Shown piece by piece: positions 33,384 to 46,419 of a stretch of DNA of 64,000 nucleotides; the stretch's first letter is position 1; each line of letters begins with the position of its first letter. The notes under the pieces were generated by a model, which saw only the letters and a program-made list of their open reading frames with translations, searched no databases and was not told the DNA's origin. This stretch comes from Cryptomeria japonica (Eukaryota > Streptophyta > Pinopsida > Cupressales > Cupressaceae). The stretch spans positions 21,082,260-21,146,259 of the forward strand of contig NC_081409.1 of NCBI RefSeq assembly GCF_030272615.1, read 5' to 3'. The position numbers were made by a program, and so were the translations under genes.

Positions 33384-36300
33384 ATGTCCTCAGTGGAATA
33401 TGTAAGAGACAAAATCATGGTGATCAATGCAGAGTTGGCAAGGAAAGTGGATGATCAGGAGGAAGAGAATAGACTCCTGAAAGAGAAATTAATTGAATTG
33501 GAGAGTAAGCTTGGTGCAATTGAAACTAAGGCTGATGAAGTGTTGGTAAAGGTTGAAGGAGCAGAAGGGAAGGGTAAAGAAGTGTTAGAGATAGACAAAG
33601 TGCCTGAACCAGATCCTATCCTAGAGAAAGAACCTTTCCTGAAGGCGTTGAAAGCCTTGAGTGGTAAATCACTAGAAGGATTGCCATTGTTCACTGGTAA
33701 GATGGAGGCAGAAGTGGTCTTAGAATGGATAGAAGGTATGGAGAACCACTTTGAATATGAAGGTATAATTGAAGCCCAGGGAGTCATGGTAGACAAGTCC
33801 AGGATGAGAGGAGTTGCTCTCACATAGTGGCAATTTGTAAGAGATGAGAGGAAGAAAGTGGATGAAGCACCCATCTCTTCTTGGAAAGGGATGATAGTAA
33901 AAATTAAAGAAGTCTACCTCCCTGATGACTATGAAGTGCAAATTCATAGGAAGAGACAAAATTTAAGACAAAAAGACCTTGATGTTAGTAGCTACACAGA
34001 GGAGTTTCACAAACTTAGCCTTAGATCTCATGTGGTGGAAGAAGAGAGTCTCAAGGTTGCTAGGTACCTAAATGGTCTACGGTGGAACATCCAAGAAGAA
34101 ATCAGCCTCATGAGCCCAAAAATAGTCCATCAAACCTTTCAGTTTGCCCTTAAAGTGGAGGAAAAACTGAAAAGAAAACATGACTCAAGCAGCAATAGAG
34201 GCCATAGGGGAGGCTTTGGAGGAAGAAGTACTGAACAAAGAACACAAGGTGAGTCCAAGCTCATAGAGCAGCAAGAGAGTGGCACTAGTAGAGGAGGATT
34301 CAATTGAAGAAGGGGATCAAATAGTGGTTCCAAGGGAAGATGTAGTGGACAAGGTAGAGGTTCCTCATATTTTGCAACAATGAAGTGATACCATTGTAAC
34401 CAACTTGGCCATCCAACATATAGGTGTCCAGAGAAGGGATCATCATCACAAGGTAGTGAAATAAGAGTGAACTATCTTCAAGAAGAGTCTTCAAGCAGCA
34501 TGACCTCAAAGGTTGCCTTAGAGTCAGAAGTAGGTGACAACTTGATGATAAGGAGAACTTTGATCAAAGAACTCGTCAGAGAAGAGCCTAGCCAAAGAAG
34601 GGCCTTATTTAGAATCAAATGCAAGATTATGGACAAAGTGTGCAAAGTGATAATTGATTCAGGGTCTACAGACAATATTGTATTAGAAGAGGCAGTGAGT
34701 AAACTCAAATTGCAAAGGATACCTCACAACAGGTCTAGTAGATTCACTTGGTTAAACAAAGGTCAACATGTTCTAGTCAATGAGCAAGCATGGGTGGATT
34801 TTACCATTGGAAGGTATAAGGACAAGGTATTATGTGATGTCCTACCCATGGATTCATGTCATCTCCTATTAGGAAGACCATGGAAATTTGATAGACAAGC
34901 TATCCATGATGGAGCCAAGAATGCATACTCATTCAAGAAAGATGGAGTCACATTCAAGATTCACTCTATCCTTGAGGAAGGTGAGAAAAGGGAAGCAAGT
35001 CCTAATGTTCTTTTGGTAAGTGAAAAATAGTTTTTGAAGACTCTTGAGCAAGGTGAAGGTGTAGGATTTGCACTAGTGATGAACCCTAAAGAGGAAGACA
35101 AGAAAGAACAGTTAGATTTGCCAAAAGAGGTGCAAGATTTGTTGAAGAAATTCAAAGGCGTAGTAAGTGACGGACAACCAGCCACATTACCTCCTAAAAG
35201 AGCCATAAGCCATCAAATAGACTTCATTCCTGGAGCATCCTTACTTAACAAGGAAACTTATAAGATGACTCCCAAACAAAAAGTTGAGATTGCCAAGCAA
35301 ATCCAAGAGCTCTTGGACCAAGGCCTAATTACGAAAAGCATTAGCCCTTGTGCTGTCCCTACTATGTTAGCCCCAAAGAAAGGTGGTACTTGGAGGTTGT
35401 GTACTGATTATAGAGCCATAAATAGGATCACCATCAGATATAGGTTCCCTATTCCTAGAATAGAAGACCTCATGGATTGTTTAGGGGAAGCTAAGTGCTT
35501 TACCAAGAGTGACCTTAAAAGTGGATATCACCAAATTAGGATTAAAGAGGGTGATGAGTGGAAAACAACATTCAAGACAATAGAGGGACTTTATGAGTGG
35601 CTTATAATGCCATTTGGATTATCCAATTATCCAAGCACCTTCATGAGACTCATGAATGAGGTGATGAAGGATTTCATAGGTAAATTAGTGGTGGTATATC
35701 TAGATGAAATTCTCATTTTCAATAAGGATAGGGCAGATCATATTACTCATTTGCAAGATGTATTACAAAGATTGTATGATAAAAAGCTAACCATGAACTT
35801 GGATAAGTGTGAGTTTGTCAACCAGGATTTGGTTTACCTTGGGTTTGTATTGTCTCAAGGAAACCTAAAGATGGATCCCAGCAAGGTTTAATCTAGAGTA
35901 AATTGGCCCACTCCTAAGTCAAAAATAGAGGTGAGAAGCTTCCATGGACTAGCTCAGTACTATAGGAATTTCATTAGGCAATTCAGTGCTATATGTGCAC
36001 CAATGTTAGACACCATTAGAGGTGGAATGACTGAAACCTTGAAGGGGAAGATAGCTACTCAACCGGTGCTAGTGTTGCCTAGTTTTGAGAAATTTTTCAT
36101 TGTAGAATGTGATGCAAACAATGTTAAGGTAGGTGTTGTCCTAAGCCAATAAGAAAGACTAGTAGCTTTCCATAGTGAGAAGCTAAGTGATTCCAAGAAG
36201 AAATACTCCTATTATGATCTTGAGTTGCATGCTTTAGTGCAGGCTTTGAGAAAGTGGAGACACTATCTCCTCCCTAAGGAATTTGTAGTCTATACAGATA

Positions 36301-37988
36301 ACCAAGCATTGAGTTTCCTAAAATCACAAGATAAACTTAGTCATAAGCATATGAAATGGGTGGAGTATATGAAGGCCTATACATTCACCATTAAGCACAA
36401 GAAAGGGTGGTTAAACCGAGTAGCTGATGCATTAAGTAGAAGACTTTTGACAGTCCAAGAGATCCAATTGAGAAGCATAGGTGTTGACAATTTTAGAGGC
36501 TTATATCCAAAGAATGAAGACTTCTCAAATGCCTACAAGGTGTAAAAGGAGTATCAAAACCAATTCCATAGTGAGTATTCTGATTTTACTTTGCAAAATG
36601 GACTATTGTTTAGAGGTGGGCAGCTTTGTGTGTCTAGAGGCTCAATGAGGGAAAATCTCATACAAGAGAAGCATAATGGCAGCCTTAGTTGATATTTTGG
36701 ATTCAATAAGACTCAAGAGTTGGTTCAAAGGTACTACTATTGGCCAAGGATGAGTCAAGATGTGAAGAAGTATATGGAGACTTGCATAGTTTGCCAAAAG
36801 GCCAAAGGTACTTCTACAAATGCCAGTTTATACCAACCTCTTCCTATACCAAATAGACCTTGGCAATGCATTAGTATGGACTTTGTAGTAGGTTTACCAA
36901 GGAAAAAACATGGATATGACAACATTTATGTCATTGTGGAGAGATTTAGTAGAATGGCTCACTTTGTGCCTTGCAAGACTACTCATGATGCATGCCAAAA
37001 AGCTCAATTGTTCTTCAAAGAGGTAGTGAGGATACATGGTTTACCCATGAGAATTGTTTTAGATAGAGACTCAAAGTTCATGAGTAATTTTTGGAAGACA
37101 CTTTGGCAAAATCTTGGCACCAACCTCTCTTTTGGATTAGCCTATCATCCTCAAACAGATGGGCAGACCGAAGTGGTGAATAGGAGCTTGGAAAACTTAT
37201 TAAGGTGCCTTACTAAGGGATATGGTCAGACATAGGATCAAGTACTCTCACAAGCTGAATATGCATACAATGACACCATGAATAGGACTACCGACAAGAG
37301 CCCTTCTGAGGTGGTCTATGGAGTGCACTCAAGAGGAATTTTGGAGTTGAGAGACTTACATAGTGCAGCAGCAAGAAGTGGATATGAAAAAGACTTTGCT
37401 TAATTAATGAAGGAAGTACATGAATCAGTCAAGCAAGCATTGAAGGAGAACACAAGCAAACTCAAGAAAGCATTGAAGGAGAACATAAGAAAACTCAAGC
37501 AAAAAGTTGATGAAAGGAGGAAAAATCTACAATTTCAAGTGGGAGATCCTTTCATGGTGCACCTAAAAAAAGAAAGGCTATGGCAAGGAGTGCCTAACAC
37601 ATTACAAATGATAAGGATAGGTCCATTTACCATTCTAGCCAAGTATGGAGAAAATGCTTACAAGGTGGATCTACCTAGTGACATAGGATTTTCATCGGTT
37701 TTCAACATAGCAGACTTAATTGCCAATAAGGGACCAATTAAAGGTTCATATTGTAGTCACTCAAAGGTATCAAATGATGTGAACCAACTTCAATTACCAG
37801 CCAAACCAAATCCACAGGCCGAGAAGGTGTTGAGTTCAAGGATCGCCAAGAAGACAAGGCATCGAGCCTATTGGGAGAACCTCATCAAATGGCAGGGTAT
37901 GAATGATGTTGAAGCTACATGGGTGATTGAGATAGAGTTTAAGAAGCTTGGGATTGATCAGAATCTGATTTCCAAAGAGGTGACATGA
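33384..37988 (+). pseudogene. Chromovirus gag-pol polyprotein with ten in-frame stops and no frameshift
   Basis: Every coding block lies in one frame from ATG 33,384 to TGA 37,986-37,988. Gag capsid is at about 33,690-34,180. The knuckle YHCNQLGHPTYRC (34,389-34,430) has its first Cys codon replaced by TGA. Protease has IIDSGSTDN (34,647-34,673) with an intact D-S-G. RT (about 35,270-35,850) has YLDE (35,697-35,708) where YxDD is expected, so a catalytic aspartate is lost. RNase H: CDANN ... TDNQAL ... VADALSRR (36,100-36,440). Integrase: first zinc-finger region damaged at 36,690 (stop, and Tyr for His), then C-x2-C, with DDE residues near 36,879, 37,062 and 37,170. Chromodomain: 37,818-37,946 (AYWENLIKWQGMNDVEATW). 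Stops at 33,825, 34,305, 34,386, 35,028, 35,889, 36,150, 36,543, 36,690, 37,233 and 37,401. Not functional. Confidence 0.92.
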
Positions 37989-37998
37989 TCTTCTTTTG

Positions 37999-38011
37999 TT
38001 TGGGAGAATGG
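37999..38011 (+). other. Polypurine tract of chromovirus
   Basis: tttgggagaatgg directly precedes the LTR start tgcaagagc. Confidence 0.7.
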
Positions 38012-39628
38012 TGCAAGAGCACCTAGGACTTAGGCAAAATATTTTTCACAATTTTGGCTTGTATTGACCCAAATGAAGTCAGTAGTGAATAAGGACTCTA
38101 GGAGGGTCCAAGAGATAGTATTTTGTTTCAATGTAGGCCTAGGCTGAGTTAATTCTTCTTAGGTTTGCATTTTTATGTAAATAGTGGGTTTGAGTAGGTG
38201 GTTGACCTTCTTGATGGTCAAAAGTGTCAAAAATTGATATAGGAATTAGGGAGGGTTAAATAGGGCTTAGACATGTTTGAAAATTCATATGTGTTGATTT
38301 GGAATAGGTCTTATAGGTTGGAGAAACCAAAAGTGCAAAAATTACAAACTTGCAAAAAGTTGTCATGACAACTTTTGAAAGTTGTCATGACAACTTTTGT
38401 CCTGAATTGGTTAGCGGTGTAGTTAGGGATTTTCAAACACCCTAGGAGGAATCCAAATGTGGAAAAGCTATAAATACCCTCTCTTTCACATTTACCAAGG
38501 TTAGAGAAGTGTGTGATGTAAGTTCAACAACTGAAACTACTCATTTTCAGTCTTATTGACACGATTTTGGCTTGATTTCACTCATTTTGCAATTGAATAT
38601 GAGTTGAATCCATTGATCTAGAAATGGATTGAGTTACTCTTGTGTTTTTTTGTGTTTTTGGTTCAATTTAGAGTTTTATAAATACTGTTCATTTGTGTTT
38701 TCTTGCTTAAGTTTGCAAGCAGCTAGTTTTGGCTTGTATATAATAGTTTTCTTGTAAATATGGTTGCCCCATGAGTTCCACACATGCTGCCATCACGTCT
38801 AGTTGGGAAATTGTAGGCAACCAACTTTACATTTTAAATATTCAGGTTCAATTTTTGGAGAAGAGTTGAAGTATGACTGTCACCTTGTTCTAGGTGAGTC
38901 GAGGAGCAACCCGACAAGAGGAAACAAGGTTAAAATGAAGTGCTAATTGCAGGGGTGTGTGCCAAATCACCATTTCAGAGTTTGGAGGGGTCCATGGAGT
39001 TGGGATAGACTTTTTAATTAAGGGAGGATATTTTACAAATCCATTTGATGCCAAAACCCCAACTTGTTCATTCACTACCGGTTAAAGGCCTAGTAAACCC
39101 TTCAAAGCCCTCATTTTGGGGTTAGTACATTGTACGGTGAAACGAGGGGCCAAAACCACAAAAATCCTTCAGGTTTAGGTCTATCTTTGAATAAAATCCA
39201 AATTTATTTGAGGGTCTTTTGCATCGTTTTCCTTCAAGCCTCAGAAAACTGGATTTGGAGGCCAAAGTAGGGCTGATTCCTTGTAGCCCTTTTCTAGGCA
39301 TGATTTTGAAATCGGTAAGAAACCTAATGATTCCAAACCACTAATGGATCCTAAATGCATTCAAAAAATGTTAGAAGACACCTCCACACATTTTCATCAT
39401 CCCACAATAGTAGGAGGTTAGTTTGACAAGTTGAAGCCAAGAGGCCAGAATTGAGCACCTGAGAAGCACTGTGAATTGATAGGGTTCCTAACCAAAACAC
39501 CTGAAGAAAACACCTTAGAACTGTAAAGAATCAATCCCTAGAAGAGATTGAGAAGGACTTGGAGGTCTAGAGTGCAACTAGGCGTGGTGAGTTGGTGGAA
39601 TTGAGCAACACCAACTAGGTGAAGTGTT
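38012..39628 (+). repeat. 3' LTR of chromovirus
   Basis: It begins tgcaagagcacctagg. It carries two tandem copies of the palindrome (38,355-38,376 and 38,378-38,397) where the 5' LTR has one, and an intact TATA box tataaata (38,469-38,476). It stops at gaagtgtt, about 20 bases short of the 5' LTR end, followed by unrelated AT-rich DNA, so the 3' terminus is missing. Confidence 0.85.
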
Positions 39629-42017
39629 TCAATCTTTAAGTATTTCAATTTTTAAGATCAATTGTGAGAAATTTTAAAATTTGAGAAAAAGAACATCCAC
39701 TTTAGGAACTTTATTTGGACTCAACTTCTTGCAATGACATGTATACAGTATGGATTCCACCATCCAACAAGTTGTGTTATGTTGGGTGATCCATATATTG
39801 CTATGCTAAACAATCACAACTAGCAAGCCACACTATATTAGGTGACCAATTCCTTAAGAAACATAAACAAGAACAAAAAAAAAAACTAGAAAGACACACT
39901 CTACTATATAATAAATTCTTTATGGAATGTAAACAACAATAGAGATCAAAATAGCAAGCCATGTTGTACTAGATGATCATGATGAGTCATATGAAATGGA
40001 TGTCATTGGCTAGAAATTTATGTTATATTGGTTGAATCATATACAATCAAAACCTTAGGGAATGTAAAAATGGATCACACTAATAGCTCACACTATAGTA
40101 GATGATCAAGAGAAGTCATATACCACAAAAACTATAAGAGATAGATTTGATGATCACACCTTAGGGGGTGTTATGCCACACAATGCCACCATTTATGGGG
40201 CACACCAAAGAAAATAATACACAAAAAGAAGGTCATATACTCCCCTTTATATGTTAGCATATTTTTATACTAATACCTCAAGGATAAGAGAGAGATCCAT
40301 ATCAAGAAAACACACCTTCAACATTAAGAAGAGATACACAATAATGATGCATGCGTCCAAGTGTGTAACATATCCTTATGAATGATGTACACACCTCTAA
40401 GAAAGGAAGGAATCATCACAAATGATATATACGTATTTAAATAAGGGTAAAGGGATCCTTATCAAGGATATACATTTTGAAACAAAGAGAAGGGATCCTC
40501 ATTAGGGATACATACCTTCCAAAAAGGCAAATATGGGATAATTATTGTCTAAGAATACCTACCTTCTTAAAAAAAAATTAGGAATCCATCCTAGCAAACT
40601 AGTTCAAACCATATCTAGCAGCTTTCTAGTTCTGTAATGTAAAAAAAAAATGTACCATATAATGTGTAAAACTGGTTTGAGTGAATATATGCAACCAAGG
40701 AATCATAAACTCGAAGATCTATTTATTAAAGTGTAGGAAGCATATAAGTGAGAACTAAAGAGTATAGCAATGGGAAGATTAATAGATTAGTATATATTGT
40801 GCAACTTTTAAGAATGAAATAGGTATTATATATATAATCTAAAATGAATGCATAAACATGAGAATGAATTATAAATTCTAGAGAATCCCTTAATTACATA
40901 ATATATTCTAGCATCACATTTAGTACATCATCATATAATTTATATATAGATTAAACTTATTGTATGGACATTTTCTTATTTCTAATGAGAGAAACTATAT
41001 ATGGTGAATGCAAGGGAGTTGAATATTTTTATGGATTTTTAAAATTTTAATTAACTTTGTATTTTAGTCTTCACATTGAAAATTTATATTTTCCTCGAAA
41101 AGAATTGTTCAAATTATATCACATAACACATTCTCATATCTTGATATAGGTAAACAAAAAGATCAAGAATATTTAGGAATATTTATCAAGTGCTTTTAAT
41201 GAAAAGTGATTAACATGAATAATATACTATTACTAAAGAAAACTTTTTTTAAATGTTGTTCCTAAAATTACATGATTTTAACATAATATTTTATTAAAAA
41301 AATTTTAAAATAATTATAATTATAGCTAACTATTTTTCTATATGTACTTTAATTAATGTACAAAATCAAAATAACATTATAATAAAATTATTATCTTAGA
41401 AATTAGATTAATTTTATAACCATTAATTTATATTCTTCAAATATATAATATTTTTCAACTAAATATATATATCTTTGATGAATAATTTTTAATAAAAAAT
41501 TTAAAATATTTTATTATAATTTAAAAGGTTGTTCATTTTTGTGTAAGCTCATAAAATATCTATTTAATACAATTCTAGTTTATCACATTCTCTAAGTCAA
41601 TTATGTGACTTTTATTTGTTGGGAAGAGTCGCTCTAAAAGAAATTTAGTCAGTAAAATTTTTTATGTGACTTTCATTTTATTTAGTGGGAACAATGGTCG
41701 GCAATGACTAGAAATGCACCCAACATTTGGTTTGATCATGAATACTTATAATTCGTTGCCTAGAAAATGTTTGGAAAATGCAATTGAACATTCAATTTGC
41801 ATTCATCCTTAAATCGACATGTCTTTTGCCATCTTGAACAATGGAAAGACAAATGCATCACACAATGAACTTTCTAATTTTGAATGGATAGTTTAGTTTT
41901 GTTGTGACAACTAGTGGTTGTGTTTCTTCTAAATATAACAATTGATTGGTATGTGTTAAGTGAACTTTGTATTTATAGATGATTATAAAATAAATATATT
42001 AATAATATTTTATATTA
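39629..42017. other. AT-rich intergenic DNA with weak tandem repeats
   Basis: Between 39,740 and 40,160 a diverged ~55-bp word (ctatattagatgatca ... gtcatat) recurs at least five times. Around 40,280-40,540 a gggatccttatcaaggatatac-like word recurs. The remainder is very AT-rich with no gene seen. Confidence 0.45.
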
Positions 42018-42655
42018 CAATAATAGTATACTGATTTTTAATGAAATATATTATTGAGAAATAAATAAGATTAATCAATTGATGTAAATAGGTGATGATT
42101 CTTAATTTTTTTTACATGCACAAATTTAAAAAATTAAAAAGATGAAGAAATCATTAATTGAAATATCAATAATCTAAGCGGTATCATAGTTGGGAAGTAT
42201 ACCAAGTCTAGATTGTGACTTTGTGATTGTAGAGTTAGGTTGCATCTAGCATCATGACAATAAGAGCTCTATGAAAGAAAGAATCCATACAAAGGGTAGT
42301 TGTAAGTTGATATAATATTTGTAGAGCACTTTTAATTCACTCAATACTTTGTAGAATTCTAAAATAGTTAACCTAGGCTCAATTATTATAGACAAAATAT
42401 CATCTATTTCATCCATTATTTTTTAAATTTAATAGAATTACATACTTGTAATGAGGTAATATAATATTATTTTAAAAATTGGTTCATTCAAATCATTCAA
42501 TGTTTCAATTAACACTTTGTATTTCAAAAAAGTCCAAAGGTAAAATGTTGGAAGCAATAAAGAAAAGCCAAGTATATTTAATGGTCAAAGTTCTAGGAAT
42601 CCAACCTATATATCTCTTGTTTGTTGGGATTACCATCAACCTTGTAAATATTTTG
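42018..42655. repeat. Duplicated intergenic block, copy 1 (partner 46,420-47,050)
   Basis: About 640 bp shared in the same orientation with 46,420-47,050. Clear matching words are gagctctatgaaagaaaga, cattcaatgtttcaatta and agccaagtatatttaatgg. No ORF is conserved, so this is non-coding duplication. Confidence 0.85.
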
Positions 42656-43319
42656 TGAGTAGTGATATGTACACTTAGCTCAACCCCTTCAAAAGCCCAT
42701 TTTAACCCACATACTTGATATTTATTAAATGGAAACCTATAGCTAAACATGGAACAAACAAGTTAGATAAAACATGATACTTGTTGTTTTCTCATTACAT
42801 CTTTTCTACATTGATCTTCTCTATTCTGAATCTCATATAGCGGTGCATGCACAGTAGGAGTAGGTTTATGTATGTAGGAGTAACCCGGAGCTCTAACGAA
42901 ATTATTTTTCTCTCTATTTCAAGTCATCTCATGGAGTGGACAATGGGATGCTTGGATCTATGAAGCTGACCATCCCTTCTCCAGAACTCATCAACCTATT
43001 CAAGCAATGATGGATTCTTTCTTTCCCTTCTTCCTACACTCTTCTATTCCTTTTCTGTTTGCATTTCTATGATCAATGTGATCTTTTCTCAGCTATTCAC
43101 ATGACTTGTGTGGGATCTTCTAAATAGTTTTATCTTTATAAATAAAGATATATTACATGCAGATGTTTTCTTTCTTGATTCATATATTTCATATTGGAAA
43201 TAAGATACTTGTATGGCATACGTTTTTTTAATAAAGATAGTAAACTTGGAAAAAAATTGTGTACCTTTTCTCTGCAATACATAAGACCTATTGTAGGTCA
43301 CCAAGATTTTTAAGTGTGA
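42656..43319. other. Intergenic DNA
   Basis: No gene or repeat recognised. Confidence 0.4.
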
Positions 43320-44720
43320 TAAAATTTTGGTAACATTACCACCTAAACATTTGTATATTTTTTTAATGGTTTTCTAGGTATTGTGTTTTGTGGAAAATTA
43401 ATTATTATTTATTTTAAGTTAACTCCATGATTAAATGCATTTTAGTCAAAGCACTACTACTAATGGAAGGGTAACAAAATTTTGAATACTTATCTCGATT
43501 AAACATCACCTAAAATTTTGTACTACATTTTCTTAATTGCTTTGGTAGGTTTTGTCAATAGAGAAAACATTAAAGTGTTCTTTATTTTAAAGTAAAATCC
43601 ATGATTAAACATAATTGATTCAAATTAGTTTCAATAATGAATGGGTAACCAAAATTCCAATGTTTGACCATTGTAAACATTACCTAAAATATTGTAAAAT
43701 ATTTTTTAAAACAGTTTAATAAATTTTGTCTTTAGAGGAAGTTTTAAGTGTTTTTTTTTAATTTTGAAAGGAACTTCATAACTAAGTTCATTTGAGTTAA
43801 AGTAGTTCTAGTAGTATATGGGTTAAAAAGTTCAAATTCTTGACCAATGTAAATGTCACCTTAAATTTTATTTTAGATATTAATGGATGGGTAAGAAATT
43901 TTTCAAAGTTTCCAATCTTACAAACATCGCATACAAATTTGAGGCAATGTAGTACTAGTACTAGATGGGCAAGGAAAGTTTCAATGTTTCATTCCTATAA
44001 GGATTACATGAAATTTTGATCTACTATCTAGTAGGTTTGTCTTTAGAGTAAAGTTAAGTTTACTTGATTTTGAATAAAAAGTTATGGTTAAATGCATTTG
44101 ATACAAAGTCGTGCTAGTAATGGATGGATAACAACGTTTCAATTTTTGACCATGCTAAATATCATTTTAAATTTTGAGACAAAGTAATACTAGTATTGGA
44201 TAGGCAAGGAATGATCGAATGCTTCACCACTGTAAACATCACTTGAAATTTTGTATTATGTTTTTCATAATTGATTTGATAATTTTTCTCTTTAGAATAA
44301 ATTAGATGTTTTTTATTTTAAAAAAAATGCATGATTAAATACATTTTAATAAAATAATACTTACAATAAATGAATAAAAAAAAATAATATTTCATCGTAT
44401 TAAAAATAAAAAAATCATAAAGTGAAATTATTTCAAATCACTACTCCTAAAATATAAATGAATATATTTGACTCAAAAACTACTAAATTAAACCTTGGTA
44501 AAATATTATTTTCTTATCATTTTCTTTCTTTATCATTGAGATAATAGAGTTGTTCACCACACACCATCTACTATTTTGTTTTGGTAGATTTTGTCTTTAC
44601 AAAAAAAAAAAAAATTCTTAATTTTGAAAGAAACTCCATGATTAAATGCATGAGTTAAAATAATACCTATAATAGATGAATAAGAAAATTTCCAATATTT
44701 CATCTTATTAAAGCCTAAAA
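43320..44720. repeat. Degenerate ~180 bp tandem array
   Basis: The phrase ccatgattaaatgcatt, then 'aatggatgggtaa', 'gaccattgtaaacatcacct' and 'tttgtctttagag', recurs in order. Unit starts lie near 43,420, 43,600, 43,782, 44,080, 44,328 and 44,634; the first two intervals are about 180 bp and later ones are irregular. Related text reappears at 60,330-60,690. Old, strongly diverged satellite-like DNA without coding capacity. Confidence 0.6.
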
Positions 44721-44932
44721 ATAAAAATAAATAACATGCTAATTAAAATGTTCATTTTCATAAAAGTGATTTTTTTTGTCAAATCATACCTTATTTAATG
44801 ATAAAGTTTATATTGTAGGCATCTAATAGTATTGAGTTCAAATCTTCTACAATATTAACAAGAGACACAAAGCGTCGAGTTCCTATCATCAATATGGTTA
44901 GTTTAGAGTAGTTGAAAGTAGAGATGCAATAG

Positions 44933-45050
44933 AGGGGGAGAGGAAGAAAGAGAACAATAGATAGAGATAGAGACAGGTAGAGGGAGAAATAGAGAGGAAG
45001 AGGCGGAGAGATATATAAGGGTAGAGAGATAGAGAGAAAGTGATAGATAA

Positions 45051-45097
<47 letters not shown>
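44933..45097. repeat. GA-rich tract with (TG)n and (AG)n microsatellites
   Basis: A long purine-rich stretch of agaga/gata words precedes (TG)14 at 45,052-45,080 and (AG)8 at 45,081-45,097. The open frame on the opposite strand here is only simple sequence. A run of 14 A at 44,601-44,614 lies just outside. Confidence 0.92.
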
Positions 45098-45884
45098 AGT
45101 ATATATGTTGTTTGCTTTAATTTTAACAATAGCATGTCGAGGAAGCCCATGATGAGTTGTGCAATATGTATGAGAAGTTAGATTAAGTTTAACATTTAGG
45201 AAAGAAAAAAAATCAATTGTATTTTTTTTAAAACGTTTTATGGATATTATTATTATTAGCTAGTTTTCTTATAAGAAAAAACATTATTTCTATAAATCTA
45301 GATTAAACAAATAAATAAAAATAATTATCTAATAATTGAGCTAGGATGGATAATCGAAATTGAATTATGTATTATAATTAAATAAAGGGATAGGTGTACA
45401 TAGTTTTAGAATCGATGATAAATAAATTTGGTAGGTGTTGGTTGGAATATTTCTTCATTGTTGAAAGATTAGTTATTTTAGTTTGATGAATGTTTCAAAC
45501 TCTAAATTGAAATTATGAACCAAATTCAACAAAAATTATACTTCTTATCCCTATTTAATCACATTAAAAAACTGAAATTAGACTTGTATAGTGTAGTATG
45601 TAAGCATTAGATGTGAAATTGAAAAAAATATTGTATAGAGAAAATTAAAAAACTATTCCCTATAACAGTGGGCCAAAATATGAGGACTAATTGACTATTA
45701 ATTCATTAATTAATTAAAGTTTGTGAAAATGTATTTGTTAGAAATATTAAATTGAAAAGAAATAATTAAAGTTAAGATATTATATTATAATATTATATAC
45801 ATCTTTTTTAGTAGTATATTATTATTATATAATATTTATTAAAATTATAATATTATATACATCCTCATAAGATTATACGAACAT
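45098..45884. other. AT-rich intergenic DNA
   Basis: Nothing recognised beyond simple AT-rich runs. Confidence 0.4.
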
Positions 45885-46163
45885 TTATTAAAATTAGAAC
45901 ATACTAGCATATTGTAAGATTTTTCTTTTTAGTTTATAATCAAAACTTATCAACATCAAATTTGATAAGTGTCAAAATTTGCCAACACCAAATTTGATCA
46001 CAAAACATATTTTAACCTCATAATACTTGCATTTCAATTACTATCACAATTAATTAATCTATAATTAATTTCTTGTTAGTATACAATTTATTGTGTTAGC
46101 TTAAATTATTATTATTTTTAATTAGATTTAAGAATAAGAATTACAAAAACCAATATCTGAAAC
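45885..46163. repeat. Dispersed repeat, copy 2 (partner 28,373-28,651)
   Basis: Matches 28,373-28,651 in direct orientation, 17.5 kb away. Shared landmarks are agaacatactagcatattg and caattaattaatctataatt. Confidence 0.8.
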
Positions 46164-46419
46164 ATTTAGAAAAAAAAGTACCAAAAGATGAAGATAAGCA
46201 TGGTTGGGTGCGTGAGGAGAAGAAGAGTGTAATGTTGAAAGGGGAGTGTGTAGCAATGCGTGGGGACAAGGGAAAACCTGTGTAAAGGTGAAGAAACAAA
46301 AAAATCAGTAACCACACCTTTTTAGACAACTGAAATGAAACAACAACAATGCGAAATTTATTTATTTATTTTTTGGGGATCCGGGGTGTCCCACAGGAGA
46401 TAGCCTATCGATTAATTAT

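Larger units (their letters stand above)
31813..39628 (+). mobile_element. Ty3/Gypsy chromovirus, near full length, coding region degraded
   Basis: Direct repeats of about 1.5-1.6 kb (31,813-33,342 and 38,012-39,628) flank a complete gag-pol frame that ends in a chromodomain. A tRNA-iMet primer binding site (33,346-33,357) and a polypurine tract (37,999-38,011) are in place. The left LTR lacks its first ~95 bases and the right LTR lacks its last ~20, so no target duplication can be read. Domain order PR-RT-RH-IN-chromodomain marks the chromovirus branch of Ty3/Gypsy. The lineage within that branch (Tekay, Reina and others) cannot be settled by eye. Confidence 0.92.

Noticed and set aside
33384-37988. 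Endogenous pararetrovirus (caulimovirid)
   Set aside because: LTRs, an initiator-Met PBS, integrase and a chromodomain identify a Ty3/Gypsy chromovirus.
44791-45150. 119-codon minus-strand open frame rich in Ser, Leu, Thr and His
   Set aside because: It is a read-through of the GA/TG simple-sequence tract, with no domain content.
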